51,241 nucleotides of DNA from Terfezia claveryi (taxonomy: Eukaryota; Ascomycota; Pezizomycetes; Pezizales; Pezizaceae): contig WHUX01000303.1 in NCBI GenBank assembly GCA_015179025.1, positions 1-51,241 of the forward strand. Reading direction: 5' to 3'. Below, piece after piece: positions 29,154 through 41,907 of the stretch. Position 1 is the stretch's first letter. The number at the start of each line of letters is the position of its first letter. Position numbers and translations under genes: made by a program. Under the pieces are notes generated by a model that did no database searches, was not told the DNA's origin, and saw only the letters and a list, made by a program, of their open reading frames with translations.

Positions 29154-30607
29154 TGTCATGGGGGCCCTACTGACTGATAGCGTTCTTGTGACTATTAGGA
29201 TAGCCGTAATTTGCTACTATAATGATATCTATTCTACAACATAGAATATCAATCCTATAGTAGTAAAGTTCAATCCAACTATAGTTCCTTACAATGGATC
29301 TTATTTTGCAACACAAAATAAATCCTATGTTACTAAAACGTAAAGTTAACTTAAGACTTAGAACTTTATAGGCTTTGTATACTCAAGATGCTCTTGCTTT
29401 CGAATACTCATTGGTGGTAGAATAAATTTAACCAGAACTACTTGTACTATTTATATCCTATGGTATTTGTAGATATTCTTATGATAAAAATATGCGAGCC
29501 TACCTGTCATCTCAGAATTTCTTCCTAAGTGTTTTGCCTTCCACACCTTAGTTAATGCAGTTGCTATCTGCACTCATTATTATAGGTTACTAACCCGAAC
29601 ATAGAAATTATTTCTATGCCTACATGTTATATGTACTTTGCTTATAGCTCTCTTATCCTATTAAAAAATACTTAGCTAAGACAACTAAATTCAATATTAG
29701 ATACATTACCAATCCTTAATACTATCGAATTAGCATCCGACAATATCTGAAGTCATCTAATTGTATTCTTAACAATATTCACTTAATAGTGTCTAGTATC
29801 TATTGAAAATAATTTTCAGCTATACAAAACTCTATAAATAAAGAACCATAGGTCACATGTAAATTACCATTGGAAAGGTATCAATATATAGAAGATTATA
29901 GATTCTTAGTTTATCTTGATACCCAAATTATTCATAGAGTTATTACTAATAATAGATAAACCTCTTTGTGGACCTATATGACTATAATAAAAAGTCTTAT
30001 ATCTCCATGGGTTTAACTCTGATTATAAAGAGGATTGCAGAAATGGAATCAGGATGAAGAGTAGGCCTAGATAGAACCTTGACACATTAAATTCAGAGAA
30101 CTTTATGTTTTGGCCCTATCTTTAGCCTCTGTCCTGTGTGTACTCCCTTATAGTAACACCAGACGCACTTTGGTGTAAAGTGCGTCCTCATGACTTCATT
30201 TTTATAATTATTTTTACGGAATTATTTTCCTGCAGTTTAGGGTAATAATTCAATATTCAGGGTAACGCCAAGACTTCAGGGTAACAGCTAATAGCTAGTA
30301 TATGTATACATATAGCCAGTATATTGTTCTAGGTATAACTATTGAACTACTAATCAGATATATATGAAACTTAAACTGTAGCTCCCTTAAGGGTCTGTGG
30401 GCGTTCCACAAGGGCCTTAACCATCTAGGATGATGGTAAACCTCTCCGGAGTTCATACCTATTTCATATACTTATCTCTTACTATATATAAGTATTAGAA
30501 ACATTTGCACCACATTGCTAAGAGTGTACCTAGAGTCTATATAGATCCTAGAGTCGTTTAATAAGGGCCCAAGTACCTTTGGTAGGGCTGGATATCACCC
30601 CGTGACA
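29154..30607 (-). mobile_element. Decayed A-family 3' LTR
   Basis: A 1454-bp inverted A-type LTR from TGTCATGGGGGCC to CCCCGTGACA (plus-strand reading). It differs from the consensus at many positions, mostly transitions. It belongs to a subfamily with GAGATAAGTATATG, GGAGAGGTTTA and CGCCCA where other copies have GAGTTAAGTATATG, GGAGTGGTTTA and CGTCCA. The bases before it (GCAGT, 29149-29153) lie in D2. Confidence 0.92.
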
Positions 30608-31784
30608 GTGCCTCCCCCCTCAAGATTCTTATCCACAAGAACCTAATTGATCATGCAACTAGAATCATTATTGCTACTAATAATAATAGATGGAGCTTCA
30701 AGACCAGTCCTCATATACGATAGCCAAAACATAGCTGTGTACATCTCATTGCACCCCTGGAACAATATGGCATAAGAAATACAAGTTAAAACAAAAACGT
30801 AAAGATAATTCAAAAAACCTAATGCCTAATAATAGGAAAGAAAGAAAAATCCTCATGAGATAACATCAGGGTCCCAAGGCTCATGAGGATTATCCAGATG
30901 GAATTTTCGAATTAAATCGGCTACTCCATCCTTCAGGTTCTTATATAGTTCTCATGTGTCATCATCAAGACTATAACCCTTCCAAGAGACAAAACACATA
31001 ACCCATCCCTTCCTAAGCTCAAAGGTCCTAACCTTTTCCACCTGGTATTCCAATTCTTCGAGGTCGACTTGAGGAGGTGTTGGCGAGTGTCTACAGGCAA
31101 TTATGTTAAGGTAGTAGGGTTCCAACAAACTAATATGAAAAACTGGGTAAGTTTTACCTGTACTTGTGGGAAGCTCTAACTCATAAGTATAAGTGCCAAT
31201 AAGCTATTTGATTCTAAACTTTCCTTGTAACTTGTAGTCAAGCTTCTTGGTTGGATATCTTGTCTTAATGTTCTTTGCATTGACCATGACCTAATCTTCT
31301 ACTTTGAATATCAGTTATTTCTCTGCTATCTTGAGATTATAATATTTGGATATCCAGTCCTATGCTGCCTTCATGTTCTCCCTCATAGCCTCCCTCATTA
31401 TGTCCAATGTCTCAACAGTCTTGACTGCTTCAGGGTTGTTCGATTTGATTGAGGCTTCAGTTGGGTTCTAGAAATTATTTTCTGGGTGTTGAGCACATGT
31501 AGCAAAAAATGGTGTAAGTTTGGTACTAGAATACATAGTATTATTAAAACAGAACTCGGCAAATGGTAATAACTCGACCCAGTCATCCTGATCCCAACAG
31601 TAATACATCTGTAGATAATACTCAAGGGTCTGGTTGACTCATTCAGTTTGACCATTAGTCTAGAAGTGATTTGTGAAGGAATTATCTAACTCAACTCCTA
31701 ATAACTGCATTACTTCCATCCAAAACAAACTGGTAAACACTGAATTTCAATCTGAAACAACTCTCTTTGGTAATCCATTAGGAA
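30608..31784 (-). pseudogene. Decayed A-family integrase and chromodomain
   Basis: The inverted 3' end of an A element. From the LTR outward: polypurine tract (30610-30622), 3' UTR, chromodomain (about 30890-31060, with the TWEP region altered), integrase C-terminal domain (31090-31330), and the catalytic region up to 31784, with the E region near 31600 and VVSDWNSVFTS near 31745. Stops fit C-to-T or G-to-A changes, such as CAG to TAG in the [10 protein letters not shown] segment. It is cut at 31784 by E copy 3. Confidence 0.85.
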
Positions 31785-32847
31785 AAAAAATTTTGGGTCT
31801 GGATACAGTACTAAGCATCTAGATACAATTTTGCGTCCTATGCATCCTGTGTATCTAGACACCCTGGGGTATTGTATTATAATCCGGACGTAACTACAGC
31901 CCTTCGCTGTATCGCAATACAATCCTGATGCCATTAAGGGCAACAATAGTAATCCAGACAGTAGTTGACATAAGCTCAATGTCTGGATGTCAGAGTATAT
32001 TCCTATCATATCAACAACTCAATTGAGGTTGTTAATGCTATAGGTTCCATGTCTAACGTTGCTGAACCAGAGCTCTAAATCGCTCTCTTCTACAATGCAT
32101 ACCCGCTTACAGCTTGCATCTATAATGCTCTAACACCAGCCAGCTATGTAGCCACTATTGCATCCACTAAATATGCATGCAGCAGAAATATCCATTGTAT
32201 TTGCTACTAATTATATTCCCAGAAGTATTGAGAAATAAATGCAATCACTACTCCAATCGCTCTAACACTCACTCTAATACTCGCTCTAATACTCGCTCCA
32301 ATACTCTCTCCAATACTTGCTCCTATACATGCTCTAATACTTGCTCTAATACTTACTCCAATACTCACTCTAATACTCACTCCAATACTTGCTCTAATAC
32401 TCGCTCTAGTATACGCCCTAAAACTCACTCCAATACTCACTCTAATGCTTGCTATAATGTGTTGGGATATAGAGTGAAGGGAAAATGCATGGGGAAGGGA
32501 GGTATATATACAGGAAAACCATAGTTGCTAAGGCTGACTGGTAAGGCCGACAATTTAGACTTTCCAAAGACAATGAGATAAGGGATAACAAGAGAAGTGG
32601 CAGGACAGTGATCAATGGCGATCAGCCCCCTTTCGCTAGCAGGTGCCGTACTATTGAATACCTGGCCTGGTAATAGTCATATTGGGAAATTGTATTTATT
32701 GTATAGAGATATGTGTGGAGTTTATGCTTTGTGATATGTTTTATAGGAATTCATGTATTCGCAGGTATATATATATATATATATGCCAGAACCTCGTACT
32801 TTTATAGATATATAGAAAATTCCATGCATTCATAGGCATATATATAT
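31785..32847. mobile_element. Foldback element E, copy 3 (left arm and part of the centre)
   Basis: Starts with a diverged terminus, CATTAGGAAAAAA (for CATCAGCAAGAAA), inside the integrase of the minus-strand A. It then shows degraded GCGTCC-type motifs, the ATATGCATGCAGCAGAAATA block (32171-32190), a 12-bp CTCTAATACTCG array (about 32262-32450), the GGTATATATACAGGAAAACC block and the start of the AT-rich centre. It is cut at 32848 by the A1 LTR. The 115-residue Asn/Thr/Ser-rich frame here is a repeat artefact. Confidence 0.8.
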
Positions 32848-34313
32848 TGTCACGGTGTGACATCCAGCCCTACCAAAGGTACTTGGGCTCTTATAAAACG
32901 ACCCTAGACTCTATATGAACTCTAGGTACACTCTTAGTAGTGTGGTGCAACCGTTTCTAATACTTAGCTATAAGAGTTAAGTATATGAAATGGGTATGAA
33001 CCTCGGATTGGTTTATAATCATCCTGGATGGTTAAGACCCTTATGGAACGTCTATAGACCCTTGAGGGAGCTACGGTTCAAGTTTTATAAGTATCTGATT
33101 AATAGTTCAATAGTTATACTCAGATTAATATACAGACTATATGCATATATATATATACTAGCTATATTAGCTGTTACCCTGAAGTCTTGGCGTTACCCTG
33201 AATTGCTCATTATTACCCTGAACATAAGGAAAATAATTCGGTAAAAATAACTAAAAAAATGAAGGACCGAGGGCGCACTTTAGACCAAAGTGCGTCCAGT
33301 AACAATATAAGAGAGTGCACTCAGGACAGAGGCCAAAGGTAGAACCAAAACATAACATTCTCCGAATTTAATGTTTCAAGGTTCTCTCTAGGCTTACTCT
33401 TCGTCCTGATTCCATTTCTGCAATCCGTTTTATGATCGGAGTTAAACTCATGGAGATATAAGACTTTTAATATGGTCATATAGGTCTACAAGGAGGTTTA
33501 CTTATTATTGGTAATACCTCCATGAATAATTTGGGTATCGAGATAAACTAAGATTCTATAATCTTCTATACGTTGATACCTTTCCAATGGTAATCTACGT
33601 GTGACCCACGGTTCTCTATTCATAGAGTTATGTGCAGTTGAAAATTATTTTCTATGGACACTAGACACTATTAAGTGAATATTGCCGGAAACATAATTAG
33701 ATGCCTTCGGATATTGTCGGATGGTAATTGGATAGTATCAAGGATTGGTAACGTATCTGAAATTGAATTTAGTTGTCTTGGATAAGAATTCTTTAATGTG
33801 ATAAGCAGGCTATAAGTGAAGTATGTATAACATGTACACATAGGAATCTTCTCTAAATTCGGGTTAGTAACCTGTGACAATGAGTGCAGATAGCAACTGC
33901 ATTATCAAAGGTGTGAATGGCATAACACTTAGGAAGAAATTCCAAGGTGACAGGTAGGCCCGCATTTTATAAAATATTTTTATCATAAGAATATCTACGA
34001 ACACCTTCGGATATAAATAGTGCAAGTAGTTCTAGTTGAATTTATTCTACCAACAGTGAGTATTCGAAAGCAAGAGCACCTTGAGTACACGAAGCCTACA
34101 AAGTTCTAAGTCTTGAGTTAACTTTATGTTTAAGCGACATAGGATTTATTTTGCGTTATGAAATAAGATCCGTTATAAGGAACTACAGTTAGACTAAACT
34201 TTACTGCTATAGGATTGATATTCTGTATTGCGGAATAGATATTATTGCGGCAGGAAATTACGGCCATCCTAATAGTTGCAAGTGCGCTATCAGTTAATAA
34301 GGCCCCCGTAACA
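32848..34313 (+). mobile_element. A1 5' LTR
   Basis: A 1466-bp A-type LTR (TGTCACGGTGTGACA...CCCCGTAACA) with TATAAATA near 34013. The preceding bases TATAT (32843-32847) belong to the AT-rich centre of E. It shares small markers (ACTTAGCTATAAG, TATATGAACTCTAGG) with the 3' LTR at 40602, so the two are a genuine pair. Confidence 0.93.
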
Positions 34314-34324
34314 TTACTTTGTAG
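34314..34324 (+). promoter_or_regulatory. A1 proposed self-priming site
   Basis: ACTTTGTAG (34316-34324), two bases inside the LTR, is the exact complement of CTACAAAGT at 34096-34104 in the LTR downstream of the TATA box. No tRNA-complementary TGG site is seen at this position. Confidence 0.4.
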
Positions 34325-34372
34325 CTAGTGATTCTCGTTTCATTTTCTATTATATACTCTAATCATATCTAG

Positions 34373-36400
34373 TTCCCAGACACCAAGAGGGCCCTGCCAG
34401 CCCTACCAACCCCTTACATTTCCAGATGTCACACCCTGTGCTATCACACAAAGACCTCACAATCTTCCACAGTCAGATACTGATACGGAAGATGATCTCA
34501 TTGATATCCCAATAGAGGATATTCTATCCCATGGGATAGAATCCTCAAGACACCCTATATACAGTCCAGATGAATTACAATCATTCCCTCCTGGATTAAT
34601 CGATCGATTTGGTCTACCATCTCAAAGACCACCTCGACGAACCACTAGTAATGCCTGTTTACAGTGTCATCCCGCACAACCACTACTACGTCCTATTCGA
34701 CCACCATGTACAGGTCTAAGCCAACAAGAATACGATGAATTATTGGTTAGTAGAATAGTCCATGATAGAGCCACAGAATTCGAAAGGCAACAAGCTAAAA
34801 TTCTGAACCTTACCGAAGGTCTAAATGCCCAAGCTAGTTTTCTAAAACAAGCATAAGAAGCTCATACCATTGTATTTAATGGTGCTAGAGCAACTTATGA
34901 AGATTTAAAGTTGCTACGACAATAGGTAACTGAAGAGGTAGCAGCTCTAAAAGGGCAAACGGATGGACAAAAGATGCTATGAAATGGCTAACAGTTTCCA
35001 TTAAGGAAACGCTAGAAATCCAATAGAAAGAGCTAACAAAGAAGCTCAAGGAGAATACGGAGGCAATAATAGATGCAGCTAAAGTTAAGTTTGATGGGAT
35101 CAAAGCAGATGTGGGCAAGCTAAATGATTGGGTACAAAAAGCGATCAAACAAGAACAAGATGATCGTATTCGGAGTTGTGAAACTAATAAGGAATCGGTA
35201 GAAGAACTCTCTCGCCGAATCCAAACTCACAAACGAAAGCTCAAAGACCTACAAGAGGAACCATAGGCCAATAGCACCCACCCAAACGAACTCGATCAAT
35301 TGATGATGACATCGAAGATTTCATCATCCGTGGTACTTGGACAGGTCTAGTACCACCTCCACCACCTCTACCTCCTCCACCTCCAGTCCAGAAAACCCGA
35401 GTTCTTTCTGACAAGAAACAACCCTGAAACCTCCCACTACCATCGAAGTTTGATGGAACTTCAAGCAAGCTGAAAGAATTTCTGATGAAGGTAGACCACA
35501 CCTTTGAACACATGCTACTAACATACTCTAATCATAGCGAAAAAATCCTGTTTGTAGCAGATCTACTTATAGGAGGTGCGAGCACTTGGTATTACGCAAA
35601 CCAATACAAGCGTACACCAGATTCCAACTCTGGATGGGTTGAATGGGACACATTTAATGTCTTTAAACATAATTAATAAACACACATCAGAACTAGCATG
35701 AGAAGCGGGATGCAAAGGTCTTCCTTCAGAAAGAATTCCAGAAGAAAAGTGAGTTGATGAAAGATTTCATCGCTCGTATCAGTGTTCATTAGTTGGTAGC
35801 AGAACTACCATGAGAACAGCTTTGGGAGCACCTGATTAGTGAAATTCAGCATGTGACTCGGGCCTATATGGTCCGAGTTAGTACTGACAAAGACATTCTA
35901 GATAAGTACCTGATAGTACAGAAATGTGCTTCCAGGCTATCGTAAATGCTGGGTCTTAGGTTGAGTATGAGAAGGTTAGGGAGGCACATGCGCAGAGCTA
36001 GTTCTGTCAAAAAGAACAGGCTGCTGGTGCGAAAAAGGAGGTACCTAATACCCCAAGACTACCGAAAAGAAATCCGACAACCTCAAAGATCGGATTACCA
36101 AACTAAAGCAGAAGGTGAAAACCAAGCCCGATGCAAAATCCAAGCCCAAGTCCAACACTTATCTAAGAAGGAAAAAGAGCCTGGTCAAGACAAAGTCATA
36201 TATGCAATGCGACAGGCTCGGAAAAAGGATGGACAGTGTATTAAGTATGGGGACAAAACTCACATAATGGGTGACTGTTCAATTGGTTGGAAGGTTACGG
36301 ATGAGTCAAAGGTAAAAGGAAAGGAAAGGGAAAAGAGGAGGCAAAAAAGTGGCCACAGTGTCTGCAGGAGCGGCTGTAGTAGTGCCACTTGAGGTTCAGT
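34373..36400 (+). pseudogene. A1 Gag, broken
   Basis: Gag of A1, collinear with A2 gag. The start codon is ATA where A2 has ATG (34373-34375). The N-terminal region is acidic (SDTDTEDDLIDIP); a long Lys/Glu-rich helical region (about 34790-35270) is predicted to form a coiled coil. A Pro-rich segment near 35340-35400 is followed by the Gag domain (35485-35676: KVDHTFEHMLLTYSNHSEK, ADLLIGGASTWYYANQ). The knuckle near 36237 reads CIKYGDKTHIMGDC: the second Cys is Tyr. Many frame breaks are present. Confidence 0.85.
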
Positions 36401-36599
36401 TTGGGCAATTGTTAGTGAGGATGAGTTGGATTATGGGGAAAATTCAGACTGGTAGGGATGCGGGCTATCTAGTACGTCAGTCAGATAGTTCGCAGGATTG
36501 GTTTTCTATTTGTATTATAAGGAATGGCATCTCTGTTGGAGTTGGAAGGAGGAACATGAAGGGGAACCGATTGATATTGATCCTGTTTTAATTCGTTCT

Positions 36600-37130
36600 G
36601 TTTCTCACAATTTGTCTTCTTCTGCTATTTCTCTCTTTCTTTATCAAATAAAAACGCAAAAAAAGTGACAAAAAGAAAAGCTGATGATGAGGTGGCTCCT
36701 CATATTGGCGCACTCGAAAAAAGACCACGAAAGGTGGCGGTGCCGGATATTTCATTGGATGGAATTAAGGATCTCTCTTTGGCAGGAAAATCGGGTGCGA
36801 AGGTATTGAAGCGTGAAGGACTGAAATTTCTTATCTCTGTTAAGTTATCTTGGATGTACGGAGGAAATAAACGCGAAATTTCCATTAATGCTTTGGTTGA
36901 TACTGGCGCAGAAGCCATATTTTTGATTCTTCTTTTGTTGAACAGATGATGCTGCCTTGGGTTAAGAGGGAGAAAAGACTGAGATTAGAGAGCGCCGACG
37001 GCTCGATTCTCAAGAGGTCTGGCACAGTGCAGGTTCAGAACCTGCAGATGGAGGTCCCAGATGCAAGATCTGGAAAAATAAGACCCTTGACCTGGTAACT
37101 GAGGTTGCGTGCCTCGAACCAGGTCTTCCA
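36600..37130 (+). pseudogene. A1 protease region
   Basis: The main open part (36665-36949) carries KRKADDEVAPHIGALEKRPR, a basic bipartite-like segment, then VKLSWMYGGNKREISINALVDTGAEA. DTG is the retropepsin active site and is intact. A frame break directly after it (AEAIFLIL in place of AEATIFDSS) and another near 37060 disrupt the rest. ILGMDWIKANCDKLRV, the C-terminal motif of the domain, lies near 37136-37185. Confidence 0.85.
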
Positions 37131-38467
37131 CTCATTTTGGGGATGGATTGGATTAAAGCCAATTGTGATAAGCTACGAGTCACCACTCCTTATGGACTCG
37201 AGCTAAAAAGAGCTTGAAATCGAGGAGGTTACTGATTTCGCTGACTTTGACGAAGTACTTGCAGAGACTCAATATGTCGGATTAATTGAAATAGGGGAAT
37301 GGGATTATCAGAAGTTCGCTAATGGAGACGTTCGCAAGGTTATGAAAATAACAGCGACTGAAAATATCCATGAACTTGCTGATCGATTGCCAACACAGTA
37401 CAGGGATTTTGTAAAAATCTTTGGAAAGGAGTTGCAATCCGCCCTTCCCACGCACGGTCCACAAGACATGACAATTGAGTTAGAAGAAGGAAAGAGTCCC
37501 CCGTCAGGAAAACTATACCCCCTCTCCCCTGATGAACTGGAGCTTCTCAAAGAATACCTAGATGAGATGCTCCGAACCGGCAAGATAAGACCGAGCAAAA
37601 GCAGTGCTGGCGCTCCTATATTCTTCGCCAAACAGCCAAATGGCAAGCTCAGAATAGTCGTAGACTATAGAGGGCTCAATGCCATAACCAAAAAAGACAA
37701 GTATCCCCTACCACTTATGACTACCCTAATGGAACAAGTTGGTACTTCACAGGTTTTCTCCAAACTCGATCTCAAACTCGGGTTTAACCTACTCAGAATA
37801 GCAGCCGGAGACGAGTGGAAAACAGCATTCAAGACAAGATATGGCTTATACGAATATACAGTTATGCCTTTTGGGCTAACTAATGCGCCATCTGTTTTCC
37901 AGCGACATGTTAACAATATTCTATCGGAACGAATTGATGAGGAATAGTTGTATACATTGATGATATCCTCATTTATACCCAAACAGAGGAAGAACATGTC
38001 GAGCTCGTCCGTTGGGTGCTGCAGAAACTAACGGAGAATAACCTTTGTGTCAACATAGACAAGTGTATCTTCCATGTCCCAGAAGTCGAATTCGTGGGAT
38101 TTAAAGTAGGTACAAAGGGGATACAAATGGGGCAGAAGAAAGTCGAGGACATCTCGCCTGGCAGGCTCCTCGGAACGTCAAAGAAGTGCAGAGGTTTATT
38201 GGTTTTGCTAATTTCTATCGCCGGTTTATTCAAGGCTTTAGTAGTTTGGCTTTGCCGATTCAGACACTAACGCACAATGGAGTTCCTTGGAACTGGACAC
38301 AGCAGTGTCAACAGGCCTTCGATGAGTTAAAATATAGGTTCACTACCGCTCCAATACTATGCCATTATCACCCAGAACGACCAAAAATGATCGAGACAGA
38401 CGCGTCTGATCTAGCAAAGCTGGTATTCTATCCCAAAAAGAACCAGATGGTCGTTGGCACCCAGTAG
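37131..38467 (+). pseudogene. A1 reverse transcriptase
   Basis: The main frame 37342-37947 encodes the fingers and palm: FVKIFGKELQSALPTH, LYPLSPDELELLKEYLDEML, GAPIFFAKQPNGKLRIVVDY, FSKLDLKLGFNLLRIA (first Asp) and [19 protein letters not shown]. One base missing near 37936 (compared with A2) ends the frame just before the YIDD box (about 37950-37961). The thumb and connection regions continue at 38016-38467, with another break near 38155. Sequence is almost identical to A2. Confidence 0.9.
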
Positions 38468-38935
38468 CGTACTATTCGAAACGCTTTATCCCAGCAGAAC
38501 TTAATTACGACGTCCATGACAAAGAGATGGTCGTAATTGTCAATTGTTTCCAAGAATGGAGACATTTTCTCATGGGTGCCCCGGAGGAGATAATTGTGTA
38601 TACGGATCACAAGAACCTTGAGTACTTTAATTCCACTAAAATACTCAATCGAAGGCAGGCCAGATGGGCGGAAATACTAAGCCAGTTCAATTTTAGAATC
38701 ATCTACACCCAGGTGATAAGAATGGCAAGGCAGATGCGCTTTCTCGTCAGGTTGATCCTGACCTCGAAGGAGGGGGAGAGAAGCAGGACCACACGATTCG
38801 GATGTTCAAGCCTGGTCAATTCCAACTAGGAACAAGTGAGGAGAGTCTAGTAACGCGCCACATTATGGCAGTGAAGGCCTCACAACGGAAGAATCAAGTT
38901 GGTCGAAGGAGATCCAAGAGGCTGGCCTCAAGGAT
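38468..38935 (+). pseudogene. A1 RNase H end and RNase H-integrase linker
   Basis: Continues from [16 protein letters not shown] (38400-38445) into [60 protein letters not shown] and a basic linker. A stop (38465) and a frame change separate it from the upstream frame, and the [13 protein letters not shown] segment is in a different frame because a base is missing near 38708. Confidence 0.85.
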
Positions 38936-39890
38936 GACAAGTGGTTAGGGATTGGAACGCGTTGAAGTTTGGCAAGGAGTATCCTGGACTCGAACATTAC
39001 GGTTTAGAAGATGACATGGTAACCTATGAACGTCGCCTATATATACCTGACAACAACTCCCTTAAGTTGAAAGTGGCTTTCCAGTGTCACGATGCTAAAG
39101 TTGCAGGTCATTTCGGACGTGACAAAACCCTCGAGCTCATGAAACGAAATTACTACTGGCCTAATATGGAAGACTGGGTACGAAACTACGTTCGCACATG
39201 CGATGCTTGCCAAAGAAACAAGACAGCAAGACATAAGAAATATGGCAAGCTCGTACCTCTTCCAATCCCTATAGGCCGTGGAACATATTTCGATGGATTT
39301 CATCACTGATTTACCACCAGTCAAAGGGTATAATCAGATTGGGTTATTGTTGATAGGTTTACTAAATGTCACATTTCATTCCTTTAAAGAACCGAAGGCA
39401 AAAGAGTTGGCTGGATATTTGTCAAGGAGGTTTGGAGGCTACATGGATTACCAAAGAGGTTGTTTCGGATCGGGATTTGGTTTTACAAGTTCGTTTTGGA
39501 TGGAGGTAATGCGGTTATTAGGAGTTGAGTTGGATAAGTCCTCGGCATATCACCCCAGACTGATGGTCAAACCGAACGAGTCAACCAGACCCTTGAGCAT
39601 TATCTACGGACGTATTGCTGTTGGGATCAGGATGACTGGGTCGAGTTATTACCATTTGCCGAGTTCTGTTATAATAACACTGTCACTCTAGTACCAAACT
39701 CACACCATTCTTCGCCGCATATGCTCAACACCAGAAAATAATTTCCAGAACCCAACCGAAGCCTCAACTGAATCGAACAACCCTGAGGCAGTCAAGACAG
39801 TCGAAACCTTGGACGCAATGAGGGAGGCTATGAGGGAGAACATGAAGGCAGCGCAGGACCGGATGTCCAAATATACAATCTCAAGGTAGC
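38936..39890 (+). pseudogene. A1 integrase zinc-binding and catalytic domains
   Basis: 38941-39309 holds the HHCC region: [24 protein letters not shown], then [12 protein letters not shown]. The catalytic core begins [16 protein letters not shown] near 39280, with later segments ([27 protein letters not shown]) in other frames. The catalytic Glu lies in [15 protein letters not shown] (about 39560-39610) after a one-base C loss that A1 and A2 share. The [15 protein letters not shown] segment is disrupted by missing bases. Confidence 0.87.
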
Positions 39891-40358
39891 AGAGAAGGAA
39901 CCAACATTCAAAGTGGGAGATTGGGTTATGGTCAACGCAAAGAACATCAAAACAAGGCGTCCGACCAAGAAGCTTGACTACAAGTTACGAGGGAAGTTTA
40001 GAATTAAAGGTTATTGGCACCTATGCCTATGAGTTAGAGCTTCCCCAAGTATAGGCAAAACTCACCCAGTTTTTCATATTAGTTTTTGGAACCCTACACT
40101 TAATACGATTGCCGGCAGACCTCGCCAACACCCCTCCAGTCGACCTCGAGAATCGAAATCGGAATACCAGGTGGAAAAGGTTAGGACAGAGTGAGCTCAG
40201 GAAGGGACGGGTTATGTATTTAGTCTCTTGGAAGGGTTACGGTCCTGATGATGACACATGGGAACCATATAAGAACTGAAGGATGGAGCAGCGATTTAAT
40301 TCGAAAATTCCATCTGGATAATCCTCGTAAGCCTCAGGACCCTGATGTTATCTTGTGA
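39891..40358 (+). pseudogene. A1 integrase C-terminal domain and chromodomain
   Basis: VAEKEPTFKVGDWVMVNAKN, then RRPTKKLDYKLRGKFRI, then a FHISLLEPYH-type stretch (broken) and a chromodomain with [20 protein letters not shown], ending DPDVIL before the stop at 40356-40358. At least six one-base deletions relative to A2 lie in this ~470-bp stretch. Confidence 0.85.
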
Positions 40359-40587
40359 GGATTTTTCTTTTTTTCCTATTATTAGGCATTAGGTTTTTTG
40401 AATTATCTTTACGTTTTTGTTTTACCTGTATTTCTTATACCATATTGTCCCAGGGGTGCAAGAGACGTACGCAGCTATGTTTTGGCTGTCGTATATGAGG
40501 ACTGGTCCTCAAGCCCCATCCATTGTTGTTAGTAGCAATAATGATTCTGATTGCATGATTAATTAGGTTCTTGCGGACAAGAACCTT

Positions 40588-40600
40588 AAGGGGGGAGGCA
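40588..40600 (+). promoter_or_regulatory. A1 polypurine tract
   Basis: AAGGGGGGAGGCA directly before the LTR. The perfect hairpin AGGTTCTTG/CAAGAACCT lies just upstream (40565-40586). Confidence 0.8.
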
Positions 40601-40601
40601 C

Positions 40602-41907
40602 TGTCAAGGGTGACATCCAGCCCTACCAAAGGTACTTGGGCCCTTATAGAATACCCTAGAATCTATATGAACTCTAGGTACACTCTTAGTAGTATGGTCA
40701 AACGTTTCTAATACTTAGCTATAAGAGTTAAGTATATGAAAGGGTATGAACCTCGGATGGTTTATAATCATCCTGATGGTTAAGACCCTTATGGAACTCC
40801 ATAGACCCTTGAGGAGCTACGGTTCAAGTTTCATAAGTATCCGATTAATGGTTCAATAGTTATACCCAGATCAATATGCTGACTATATGCATAGATATAC
40901 TAGCTATTAGCTGTTACCCTGAAGTCTTGGCGTTACCCTGAATATTGAATTATTACCCTGAACTGCAGGAAAATAATTCGGTAAAAATAACTAAAAAAAT
41001 GAAGGACCGAGGGCGCACTTTAGACCAAAGTGCGTCCGGTGACACTATAAGGGAGTGCGCCAAGACAGAGGCCAAAGGTAGGGCCAAAACATAAAGTTCT
41101 CCGAATTAATGTTCAAGGTTCTATCTAGGCCTACTCTTCGTCCTGATTCCATTTCTGCAATCCATTTTATGATCGGAGTAAACTCATGGAGATATAAGAC
41201 TTTTAATATGGTCATATAAGTTACGAGGAGGTTTACCTATTATTGGTAATAACTCCTGAATAATTTGGGTATCGAGATAAACTAAGATTCTATAATCTTC
41301 TATGCGTTGATACCTTTCCAATGGTAATCTACTTGTGACCCACGGTTCTCTATTCATAGAGTTATGTGCAGTTGAAAATTATTTTCAATGGACACTAGAC
41401 ACTATTAAGTGAATATTGCCGGAAACATAATTAGATGCCTTCGGATATTGTCGGATGGTAATTCGATAGTATCGGGATTGGTAACGTATCTGAAATTGAA
41501 TTTAGTTGTCTCGGATAAGAATTCTTTAATGGGATAAGCGAGCTATAAGCGAAGTATGTATTACATGCATACATGGGAATATTCTCTACGTTCGGGTTAG
41601 TAACCTATGACAACGAGTGCAGATAGCAACTGCAATAACAAAGGTGTGGATGGCATAACACTTAGGAAGAAATTCCAAGGTGACAGGTAGGCCCGCATTT
41701 TATAAAATATTTTTATCATAAGAATATCTACAAACACCGGGATATAAATAGTGCAAGTAGTTCTAGTTGAATTTATTCTACCACCAGTGAGTATTCGAAA
41801 GCAAGAGTACCTTGAGTACACGAAGCCTACAAAGTTCTAAGTCTTGAGTTAACTTTACGTTTAAGTAATATAGGATTTATTTTGTGTTACGAAATAAGAT
41901 CCGTTAT
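40602..41907 (+). mobile_element. A1 3' LTR, interrupted by A2
   Basis: An A-type LTR starting TGTCAAGGGTGACA (one base lost). It is cut after 1306 bp by A2; the five bases before A2 are GTTAT (41903-41907). It carries many one-base deletions relative to the adjacent A2 LTR. Confidence 0.93.

Larger units (their letters stand above)
32848..41907 (+). mobile_element. Element A1: A-family chromovirus, full order, broken
   Basis: Two LTRs flank gag, protease, reverse transcriptase, RNase H, integrase and chromodomain in chromovirus order on the plus strand. Its pol is nearly identical to that of A2 over 36600-38900 versus 45620-47900. It lies in E copy 3, and its 3' LTR is interrupted at 41907 by A2. 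Multiple frame breaks and a lost gag start make it inactive as read. Confidence 0.9.

Noticed and set aside
35241..35524. Gly- and Val-rich minus-strand frames in A1 gag
   Set aside because: They are antisense to the Pro-rich and Gag-domain codons of A1; the same antisense frames recur in A2 (44293-44537).
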